Positions 22,007 to 26,987 of a stretch of DNA of 26,987 bases are shown here, piece after piece. The first letter of the stretch is position 1, and each line of letters opens with the position of its first letter. The DNA is from JAJPHT01 sp035526585 (lineage in GTDB: Archaea > Thermoplasmatota > SW-10-69-26 > JACQPN01 > JAJPHT01), in the NCBI GenBank assembly GCA_035526585.1, contig DATLCC010000128.1, forward strand, positions 1-26,987, in the 5' to 3' direction. The translations under genes and the position numbers were made by a program. The notes under the pieces are model-generated. The model had not been told where the DNA came from. It saw nothing but the letters and a program-made list of their open reading frames with translations, and made no database searches.

Positions 22007-22040
22007 GTAACGAGGGGTCGCCGGGTTTTCCTCTCCTCTT

Positions 22041-22430
22041 CTACAGGATCGCCGGCATGGCCGGCGGGGCCACCACGCACCCGACGCCCGCGAGCTGCGA
22101 CCCATCCCTCGCCGCGTACGTGCGGCACGTCCCCTCTCCGTCATCGACCCAGCGCAGCAGAAGCGCCCCCGAGCCGGCATCGACCTCGACCAGGACGTCG
22201 CGATACCGCTCCTCGCCCGAGCGCAGGCAGACCGTCTCCACGTGCGCATCGACGTAGCGCACCCGCGCATCGCCCGCGTGCGCGTCCGCGACGTTGCGCT
22301 CCGAGCCAGCGCCGCCGCACGCGCCCTCCGCCGCGCTCCACGCCTCGGCGCAGAGGCCGCTCGTGACGCAGCCGGGCGCCGCGGCGGCGGCGGGAGCGAG
22401 CAGCAGGAGCGCGAGCGCGATGCGCCACAT
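22041..22430 (-). CDS. Small secreted Cys-containing protein
   Basis: 129 residues from ATG 22430 (MWRIALALLLLAPAAAAAPG). An in-frame ATG at 22442 is possible, but a TATA-like box (22455-22464) sits 25-34 nt ahead of 22430. After the signal peptide the mature part has six Cys (CVTSGLC, GACGG, VCLRSG, GTCRTY, VGCVV), likely three disulfides, and strand-like segments ARVRYVDAHVETVC, RDVLVEVDAGSGALLLRW and GSQLAGVGCVV. Family not recognised. Confidence 0.65.
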   Translation of the reverse strand: MWRIALALLLLAPAAAAAPGCVTSGLCAEAWSAAEGACGGAGSERNVADAHAGDARVRYVDAHVETVCLRSGEERYRDVLVEVDAGSGALLLRWVDDGEGTCRTYAARDGSQLAGVGCVVAPPAMPAIL

Positions 22431-22454
22431 CGGGAGCGCCATCCTGCGCGCCGA

Positions 22455-22464
22455 GGATAACGTC
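22455..22464 (-). promoter_or_regulatory. TATA-like box of the secreted Cys protein gene
   Basis: On the minus strand this reads GACGTTATCC, 25-34 nt ahead of ATG 22430, the spacing expected for a leaderless archaeal transcript. Confidence 0.4.
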
Positions 22465-22525
22465 TGCGCTTCGCGCGCGCCCCAGCGCATACGGGCTCGG
22501 CACGCTCCGTGCGCTCGCGCCCCGC

Positions 22526-23212
22526 CTACAGCGAGATGATCTGGTTGAGCGTGTCGAAAGCAGGCATCATGTCCTTCTGCTCGATGACGAACATCGTGTC
22601 CTTGTAGCACGAGATGACCTCGAGGAAGTTGATCCCCCTCGAGGAGAGCGAGGACGACAGGAACGCGACGACGCCCTGCACCTCCTCGACGACGTCTGGT
22701 GAGTTGACGATGAGCTCGACGAGGTCCTTCCCCTCGTTGAGGATCTCCTCCTCGCCCACGATCTCGGAGACCTCCTTCGCGACGTGCCCGTCCATGATGA
22801 ACGTGACCGACGCAGTGCCCTGGATGATGTGCAGGTTGTGGTCGCGCCCGCGCATCGCGCTCATGAGCTTCTCCAGCTTGCCGTACATGTGCCACGAGGG
22901 GCGCACCGTCATCGTGTGCACCTTCGTGCGGATCTCGAGCTTGCTGCGGCGCAGCACCTTGAGGATCGCCTCCTCGTTGATGCGCGACTTGGGATCCAGC
23001 TCGTAGCGGCGGCACGCCATGAGCGCGGCCTCCTCGCTTCGGATCCCCTTCTCGTCCATGATCTTGCGCGCGAGCGCGCTGAGGTTGATGATGCCCATCC
23101 GCATCCCGTCCTTGATCGAGGGATGCATGTCGATGTAGTCGCGCACGACCGCGGCCGTCGAGACGACCGGCTTCTTCTTTGGCACGGGCGCCCGAAGCCC
23201 GTCGGGGCGCAT
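22526..23212 (-). CDS. ACT-domain regulatory protein
   Basis: 228 residues from ATG 23212 (MRPDGLRAPVPKKKPVVS). A frame from ATG 23347 would add a 45-residue Arg/Pro/Gly-rich extension of doubtful reality. Residues about 20-80 (VVRDYIDMHPSIKDGMRMGI, INLSALARKIMDEKG, EEAALMACRRYELD) look like a helical HTH-type region. The rest has two regulatory segments: SRINEEAILKVLRRSKLEIR to TASVTFIMDGHVAKEVSEIV, and DLVELIVNSPDVVEEVQGVV to FLEVISCYKDTMFVIEQKD. The latter is an ACT fold that normally binds an amino acid. This matches an archaeal family of HTH-like plus ACT proteins; targets are unknown. It may sense amino acids and control transport or metabolism. Confidence 0.75.
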   Translation of the reverse strand: MRPDGLRAPVPKKKPVVSTAAVVRDYIDMHPSIKDGMRMGIINLSALARKIMDEKGIRSEEAALMACRRYELDPKSRINEEAILKVLRRSKLEIRTKVHTMTVRPSWHMYGKLEKLMSAMRGRDHNLHIIQGTASVTFIMDGHVAKEVSEIVGEEEILNEGKDLVELIVNSPDVVEEVQGVVAFLSSSLSSRGINFLEVISCYKDTMFVIEQKDMMPAFDTLNQIISL

Positions 23213-23365
23213 GAAGGAAGCGACGCCGGTGTCCAGATCGGGGCGCGGACGTCCCGCGCGCCCGCGCTCGCCCGCGCCCCCGCCGGGCGGACGGGTCGGG
23301 GCCGAGGCTCGGGCGCGGGCTCGGGCGCGCAAGCGCGCGCGTTGCATGACGACGCCACGCGAACA

Positions 23366-23373
23366 CTCAAGTG
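23366..23373 (+). promoter_or_regulatory. TATA-like box of lipoprotein gene at 23395
   Basis: CTCAAGTG, centred about 25 nt ahead of ATG 23395, predicts leaderless transcription. It is one base different from the ftsZ element at 146-153. Surrounding CACTCAAGTG is nearly palindromic and could also serve the divergent ACT gene. Confidence 0.5.
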
Positions 23374-23394
23374 GCCGATCAGGTTCATCGGCCC

Positions 23395-23910
23395 ATGCGC
23401 GCCGCGGCCCTGCTTCTGGCGGCGCTCCTCGTCGCGGGCTGCGCGCGCGACGGGCCGGCGCCGCCTTCGCCGACGGCGACGAGCCAGGGGGAGCCCCCGA
23501 CGTCCAGCCTTTCGCCGGTCGAGCCCCCGTCGCCTTCCCCCCCGACCACGGAGGCGCTCCCGCCGAAGGTCGTGGCGAACCAGACGTTCGACTTCAACAC
23601 CGAGGGCGATCCCACGGGGCGCTCGCCCAAGGAGCGCGCCACCGAGCCCGTGCCCCAAGGGTACGCGCGAGTGCTCGTGAACGTGAGCCTCCTGCGCGCG
23701 AGCGTCAGCCCCGCGACGCTGCCCGTGAGCGGCTCGGTCCAGCAGCCCAAGGTGCGCGTCGTGGCCGCGAACGGCACCGAGGTGCTCGTCGTGGACAAGG
23801 AGGGCGCCGCCGAGTCGCGCGAACTGCCCGCCCTGCCAGGCGCTTGGACCGTGCGCTACGAGGGCGCCGGCACCATGCGGGCGAGCGTGCTCATCACCGC
23901 TTATGCTTGA
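23395..23910 (+). CDS. Lipoprotein with Pro/Ser/Thr linker and beta domain
   Basis: 171 residues from ATG 23395. The signal MRAAALLLAALLVAGC (Cys16) is followed by a Pro/Ser/Thr linker to about residue 62 (SPTATSQGEPPTSS). A compact beta-rich domain follows: VVANQTFDFNTEGDPTG, YARVLVNVSLLRASVS, PKVRVVAANGTEVLVVDK and GAWTVRYEGAGTMRASVLI. The last segment (WTVRYEGAGT-xRASVLITA) matches in layout the end of the next lipoprotein (YSLKFQGAGDVDVTGNVMIA), so the two are probably paralogs. Function unknown. Confidence 0.75.
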   Translation: MRAAALLLAALLVAGCARDGPAPPSPTATSQGEPPTSSLSPVEPPSPSPPTTEALPPKVVANQTFDFNTEGDPTGRSPKERATEPVPQGYARVLVNVSLLRASVSPATLPVSGSVQQPKVRVVAANGTEVLVVDKEGAAESRELPALPGAWTVRYEGAGTMRASVLITAYA

Positions 23911-23969
23911 AGGGCCCGCGCAGGGGCAAGCGCAAGCACAAGCGCTCCCGTCGTCGCCGTTCCCCTCCC

Positions 23970-23994
23970 GGAAAGCGGCCTAAGGCCGCTTTCC
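23970..23994. terminator. Strong hairpin between two lipoprotein genes
   Basis: GGAAAGCGGCC, a TAA loop and GGCCGCTTTCC form a perfect 11-bp stem 60 nt after a lipoprotein stop codon. GTCTTC follows, only mildly T-rich. Probable transcript-end hairpin or processing site between the two lipoprotein genes. Confidence 0.5.
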
Positions 23995-24073
23995 GTCTTC
24001 ACGCGTCCCACGGTGCCCGTCTTGGTCCTCGGCCCGGAGGGGCCCTGCGGGGGCGACGTTTCTACGTGGGATT

Positions 24074-24086
24074 CGAAAGGCTTTAG
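24074..24086 (+). promoter_or_regulatory. BRE/TATA-like promoter of lipoprotein gene
   Basis: CGAAAGGCTTTAG ends 26 nt ahead of ATG 24112. It closely matches the element ahead of spt5 (CCAAAGGCTCAAG) and the one ahead of the lipoprotein at 25281 (CCAAAGGTCTTTC). Leaderless transcription is expected. Confidence 0.55.
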
Positions 24087-24111
24087 CCCCGACGCTGGAC
24101 TTGCCCGCTTC

Positions 24112-24675
24112 ATGCGCCTCATCACCATCCTCCTCCTCACTGTGGCCCTCGCCACGTCCGCCGGATGCTTCGGCAAGGACAAGGGGGACGACACGAACCC
24201 GACGACGACGCCGACGGGCGGCGCGACGCCCCCGACCTCGACGACGAAGGCGCCCACGGGCGCGACGCCCACGAACCCCACCGCGAACAACACGCCCACG
24301 ACGCCCCCGAAGCCGGCGCCCAAGGAGCTGTGCGCGGTCTCGGGCAGCTTCTCGCAGAACATCCAGCCCGGCGCGCCCCCGACGATGTCGACGACGACCG
24401 CGTGCGGCGCCGTCACGGCCGGCTACACGACCGCGACGGTCAACGTCACCTTCACCGCGACGAGCGGCGCCCCCGTCTTCCTGACCAACGACCTCTCGCT
24501 CTCGCTCGTCGATTCGACCGGCGCTGCGACGGCGACTTGCACAGGTCCCCCGCCAGGCCCGGCGACCGCGCCATTGGCTGTGACCTGCACAGGCCCGGTC
24601 ACAGTCGGCGACTATTCCTTGAAGTTCCAAGGCGCTGGCGACGTTGATGTCACTGGCAACGTCATGATCGCGTGA
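24112..24675 (+). CDS. Lipoprotein with Thr/Pro linker and beta domain
   Basis: 187 residues from ATG 24112. The signal MRLITILLLTVALATSAGC (Cys19) is followed by a long Thr/Pro/Asn linker (about 25-70, TTTPTGGATPPTSTTKAPTG) that is probably glycosylated. A beta-sandwich-like domain follows (CAVSGSFSQNIQPG, TATVNVTFTATSGAPVFLTN, LSLVDSTGAATATC, VGDYSLKFQGAGDVDVTG) with four Cys in the mature domain. The fold order resembles the lipoprotein just upstream, and the C-terminal GxYxLxxxGAG motif is shared. Outer membrane-face location expected; ligand unknown. Confidence 0.75.
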   Translation: MRLITILLLTVALATSAGCFGKDKGDDTNPTTTPTGGATPPTSTTKAPTGATPTNPTANNTPTTPPKPAPKELCAVSGSFSQNIQPGAPPTMSTTTACGAVTAGYTTATVNVTFTATSGAPVFLTNDLSLSLVDSTGAATATCTGPPPGPATAPLAVTCTGPVTVGDYSLKFQGAGDVDVTGNVMIA

Positions 24676-24921
24676 ATCGGGCGCATACAACCTACGCGCA
24701 CGTGGACGTGCATTGGCGCGTGTTGACTGAACGGAGCCCGTGGTGCGACGCGATGTGCACGCACCGGCTACGACGCCACGATTTCCAAGACGCGACGTCC
24801 GGTACGGGAGCGCTCCATTTTGCTCGCGGCAGTTCGCGCAAGACTGGGTGCAGACCCCCCCGCCTTATTGACGAGATTGCCGCTCATGAGTTGCGGCTGG
24901 GTTGCGGCGAGGGAACGGAAA

Positions 24922-25143
24922 ATGAAAACTCGTATGATCCTACTGACGGCCGCTGTGGTACTCTGCGGCCTATCGTCGATGCCGTCTGCTTACGCGGGCT
25001 GCATCGGCGCTAACCTCGGCGGCGCTTGCGCTGGGTGGAACTTCGAATCAGAAGGCGATGGCGACTGGTGCTTCGGACGCTGGCAGAACGACCAATGCGC
25101 GGGCGTAAGCATCCCTTACGGAACGATTCCCCCCATCCCGTAG
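24922..25143 (+). CDS. Cys-rich small secreted protein in AT-richer DNA
   Basis: 73 residues from ATG 24922 with GAGGGA 6 nt or so ahead. The signal peptide MKTRMILLTAAVVLCGLSSM ends at SAYA-GC. The mature peptide of about 48 residues has four Cys (GCIG, ACAG, DWCFG, QCAG), is Gly/Trp/Asp-rich (NFESEGDGDWCFGRWQNDQ) and ends IPYGTIPPIP, consistent with two disulfides. Codon use is less GC-biased than its neighbours (cta, gta, cgt, gct and tct codons), and the 246 nt upstream are also AT-richer, suggesting later acquisition. Possibly a small toxin-like or signalling peptide, but nothing in the sequence proves a function. Family not recognised. Confidence 0.65.
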   Translation: MKTRMILLTAAVVLCGLSSMPSAYAGCIGANLGGACAGWNFESEGDGDWCFGRWQNDQCAGVSIPYGTIPPIP

Positions 25144-25196
25144 GTCAGGGAAGAAAAATCGGCGCGCCTACACGGTGTCGGCTCTATCGCCACCCC

Positions 25197-25230
25197 GCGC
25201 CGGCCAAGGCCGGCGCCTCCTTTTCGTTTC
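25197..25230 (+). terminator. Intrinsic-type terminator
   Basis: GCGCCGGCC, AA, GGCCGGCGC form a perfect 9-bp stem (25197-25216), followed by CTCCTTTTCGTTTC. Stem plus T-rich tract, 54 nt after the Cys-rich gene stop, is the best terminator in the window. Confidence 0.65.
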
Positions 25231-25242
25231 ATCCGATGGACG

Positions 25243-25256
25243 CCAAAGGTCTTTCC
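25243..25256 (+). promoter_or_regulatory. BRE/TATA-like promoter of small lipoprotein gene
   Basis: CCAAAGGTCTTTCC, 25-38 nt ahead of ATG 25281, shares the AAAGG plus pyrimidine-rich TATA-like layout with sites at 4342 and 24074. Confidence 0.4.
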
Positions 25257-25280
25257 GTCGGTCGGCTTTCGCGGCCCAGC

Positions 25281-25487
25281 ATGCGCGCGATCCTCATCCT
25301 CGCCCTCGTCGCCGGCATCGCCCTCGCGGGCTGCACGAAGCCGGACGACAGCACGACGCCGACGACGAACTCGACGAACACCACGGCGACCCCGACGCCC
25401 ACCCCCACGCCCGACCCGAGCTGCATCAACCCGGTCGGCCCCGTGTGCGTGACGCCCCCGGCGCCCGCGCCCGCGCCGTCGTCGTGA
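25281..25487 (+). CDS. Very short lipoprotein made almost only of linker
   Basis: 68 residues from ATG 25281. The signal MRAILILALVAGIALAGC (Cys18) is followed by a Thr/Asn/Pro-rich stretch (TKPDDSTTPTTNSTNTTA, TPTPTPTPDPS) and a short end with two Cys (SCINPVGPVCVTPPAPAPAP). No folded domain is visible. It may be a surface spacer or Thr-glycosylated stalk, or a remnant of a larger lipoprotein whose domain was lost. It is preceded by a terminator and its own promoter, so it is a separate transcription unit. Confidence 0.65.
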   Translation: MRAILILALVAGIALAGCTKPDDSTTPTTNSTNTTATPTPTPTPDPSCINPVGPVCVTPPAPAPAPSS

Positions 25488-25591
25488 GGCCCTCGCGCGC
25501 TCGCGCGCCCTTCGCCCCCGCCCGACCCAGTCGCCGGGCGCGCAGGCGCAAGCGCGCGCGGGCGCGGGAGGTCTGTCCCATTTTCGACACG

Positions 25592-25640
25592 CGCGACCGG
25601 CATTGTCCCGGTCGCGACCATACCTTCATCCTCGGAAGGT
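25592..25640 (+). promoter_or_regulatory. Two hairpins in the argG upstream region
   Basis: CGCGACCGG (25592-25600) and CCGGTCGCG (25608-25616) form a perfect 9-bp stem with a 7-nt loop. ACCTTC (25622-25627) and GAAGGT (25635-25640) form a second 6-bp stem. Both lie within 65 nt of the argG start. CCATACC (25617-25623) may be a TATA-like box. They could be operator sites or leader RNA structures controlling argG. Confidence 0.4.
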
Positions 25641-25644
25641 CCAC

Positions 25645-25659
25645 ATGACGCGACGATGA
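25645..25659 (+). promoter_or_regulatory. Four-codon upstream frame overlapping argG start
   Basis: ATG ACG CGA CGA TGA encodes Met-Thr-Arg-Arg and its TGA overlaps the argG ATG (25656-25658). Two successive Arg codons before an arginine-synthesis gene suggest a possible translation sensor, but a frame this short can arise by chance. Confidence 0.25.
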
Positions 25660-26855
25660 CCCAGAAGGCCGTCCTCGGCTATTCCGGCGGACTCGACACG
25701 AGCGTCATGATCCACTGGCTCAAGGCCAACCACCACGTCGACGTGATCTGCGTCCTCGTGGACGTCGGCCAGCCCCTCACGAACCTCGACGACGCCGTCG
25801 CGCGCGCGAAGAAGAACGGCGCCGCGAAGGTCATCGTCGTGGACGCGAAGAACGAGTTCGCGAACGACTTCGTGGCGCCGACGCTCAAGGCGAACGCGCT
25901 CTACGAGGACGTCTACCCGCTCGCGACCAGCATCGCGCGCCCGCTCATCGCGAAGCACCTCGTGGCCGTGGCCCGCGCCGAGGGCGCGACGCTCATCGCG
26001 CACGGCTGCACGGGCAAGGGCAACGACCAGGTGCGCTTCGAGGTCACCATTCGGGCACTCGCGCCCGAATTGAAGGTCATCGCTCCGCTTCGCGAGTGGA
26101 CGATGACCCGCCAGCAGGAGATCCAGTACGCGCACGACAACCACGTCCTCATCCCCGACATCGCGAAGAAGAGCGAGTTCTCCACGGACGAGAACCTGTG
26201 GGGCCGCAGCGTCGAGGCCGGCGTGCTGGAGAACCCGGAGAACGAGGTCGTCCCGAACGCCTGGGCATGGACGACCGCTCCAGAAGCCGCGCCGGACGCT
26301 CCCGAATTCCTCACGATCTCCTACCAGAACGGGATCCCCGTCAAGGTCAACGGCAAGGAGCTGGCGCTCGCCGAGCTCGTCGCCTACGTGAACGACATCG
26401 CGGGCGCGCACGGCGTCGGCCGGATCGACCACGTGGAGAACCGCCTCGTCGGCATCAAGAGCCGCGAGGTCTACGAGGCGCCCGCGGCGATCGCGCTCAT
26501 CACCGGCAAGAAGGCGCTCGAAGCGCTCTGCCTGACGCGCGACGTCGCGCACTACAAGACGCAGCTCGAGGACAAGTTCGCCGAGCTCGCCTACGACGGC
26601 CTCTGGTACTCGCCGCTGCGCCACGCGATCAGCGCGTTCCTCGACGACGTGAACCAGTGGGTGACGGGCGAGGTCACGCTCAAGCTCTACAAGGGCAACG
26701 CAACGATCGCGGGCCGCAGCTCGCCGGTGTCGCTCTACACGAAGCACCTCGCGACCTACGACGTGGGCGACACGTTCAATCACAAGAGCGCGGCCGGCTT
26801 CATCGACATCTGGGGCCTGCCGCTCTCGAACGCGGCGAAGGTCCGCAAGCAGTAG
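25656..26855 (+). CDS. argG: Argininosuccinate synthase
   Basis: 399 residues, the normal length. It joins citrulline and aspartate using ATP to make argininosuccinate, the penultimate step of arginine synthesis (EC 6.3.4.5). The N-type ATP pyrophosphatase loop GYSGGLDTS lies at 8-16. Further conserved blocks: HGCTGKGNDQVRFE (about 117-130), IAPLREW, FSTDENLWGRSVEAGVLE, EFLTISYQNGIPV, HGVGRIDHVENRLVGIKSRE and EAPAAIALI. The start is ATG 25656, where MTQKAVLGYSGG matches the family. argH is not in the 130 nt that remain downstream. Confidence 0.97.
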   Translation: MTQKAVLGYSGGLDTSVMIHWLKANHHVDVICVLVDVGQPLTNLDDAVARAKKNGAAKVIVVDAKNEFANDFVAPTLKANALYEDVYPLATSIARPLIAKHLVAVARAEGATLIAHGCTGKGNDQVRFEVTIRALAPELKVIAPLREWTMTRQQEIQYAHDNHVLIPDIAKKSEFSTDENLWGRSVEAGVLENPENEVVPNAWAWTTAPEAAPDAPEFLTISYQNGIPVKVNGKELALAELVAYVNDIAGAHGVGRIDHVENRLVGIKSREVYEAPAAIALITGKKALEALCLTRDVAHYKTQLEDKFAELAYDGLWYSPLRHAISAFLDDVNQWVTGEVTLKLYKGNATIAGRSSPVSLYTKHLATYDVGDTFNHKSAAGFIDIWGLPLSNAAKVRKQ

Positions 26856-26900
26856 GCGGATCCGTCCCGCGCGCTATCCACTCGCCTCTCTGCCGTACAT

Positions 26901-26978
26901 GCGACGACGCGGCGACGCGACGACACGACGGGGCAGCCGGCTCGGCCTCATCGCGTCGTCGCGTCTTCGCGTCGTCGG
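26901..26978. repeat. Long imperfect inverted repeat at right edge
   Basis: The arms at 26901-26927 and 26952-26978 match in about 24 of 27 positions as reverse complements (both rich in CGACGACGCG and its complement), separated by 24 nt. This gives a strong hairpin in the argG downstream region. An open frame from ATG 26899 runs through it but its residues follow the repeat, so it is not called a gene. Confidence 0.55.
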
Positions 26979-26987
26979 ATGGAAGTG

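Noticed and set aside
23213..23347. 45-residue N-terminal extension of the ACT protein
   Set aside because: Arg/Pro/Gly-rich run from repeated GC-rich DNA; the family-like sequence begins near ATG 23212. Not excluded.
22041..23366. 441-residue frame joining the ACT region and the secreted protein
   Set aside because: Only its last 129-133 residues look like a protein (signal peptide, Cys pattern); the rest is shadow of the ACT gene.
23905..23983. 26-residue frame after the lipoprotein at 23395
   Set aside because: Starts inside the lipoprotein stop region, is Gln/Ala-rich, and ends in the hairpin loop; no sign of selection.
26899..26987. Open frame running off the right edge
   Set aside because: Its residues follow the inverted repeat and no signal peptide or motif is visible; too short to judge.

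Overview
The window is GC-rich archaeal DNA (about 70% G+C by eye). The archaeal signals are an archaeal-type FtsZ, a NusG/Spt5 protein of NGN plus a single KOW domain, an XPD-type helicase with four iron-sulfur cysteines, an ATP-dependent DNA ligase, a 2-oxoacid:ferredoxin oxidoreductase, and TATA-like elements about 25 nt ahead of many start codons with no ribosome binding site (leaderless-type promoters). The set best fits a high-GC Thermoplasmatota-like euryarchaeon, perhaps one of the soil lineages. That placement is inference from gene content only. No rRNA, tRNA, CRISPR array, transposase or integrase was seen.

Layout. 1-5.0 kb, + strand: ftsZ (probably starting at a CTG), a secreted beta-propeller sugar-dehydrogenase-like protein with a C-terminal sorting signal, a frameshifted small secreted protein, a lipoprotein with a duplicated domain, a possible 36-residue Cys protein, and spt5. 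5.0-11.9 kb, - strand: a small membrane protein, an XPD-type helicase carrying an extra N-terminal zinc ribbon and overlapped by a 70-residue protein, an SDR oxidoreductase paired with a small beta-rich protein, and an ATP-dependent ligase/metallo-beta-lactamase exonuclease pair overlapping by 4 nt. A DUF72 gene diverges from the exonuclease gene. 12.9-17.8 kb, - strand: korA-korB (2-oxoacid:ferredoxin oxidoreductase) followed by hutG-hutI (the last two steps of histidine degradation to glutamate). 17.8-22 kb: small orphan genes, a flavin-reductase-like protein, a single-pass membrane protein, an M28 glutaminyl-cyclase-like lipoprotein, a Nudix hydrolase and a zinc-ribbon protein. 22-25.5 kb: an ACT-domain regulator and a run of short secreted proteins and lipoproteins with Pro/Thr linkers. 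One of these is Cys-rich, lies in visibly AT-richer DNA and may be acquired. 25.6-26.9 kb: argG, preceded by two hairpins and a four-codon upstream frame that contains two Arg codons.

How genes work together. The ligase/exonuclease pair resembles the bacterial ligase-associated repair module, and with the XPD gene makes a DNA-repair-leaning block. KorAB, HutG and HutI suggest growth on amino acids or peptides: histidine to glutamate, and 2-oxo acids to acyl-CoA with reduced ferredoxin. The many lipoproteins suggest a protein-rich envelope. No complete novel defence or mobile system is evident. The best leads are the zinc-ribbon XPD with its overlapping partner, the archaeal ligase/exonuclease pair, the non-ATG ftsZ start, the argG leader and the low-GC Cys-rich gene.
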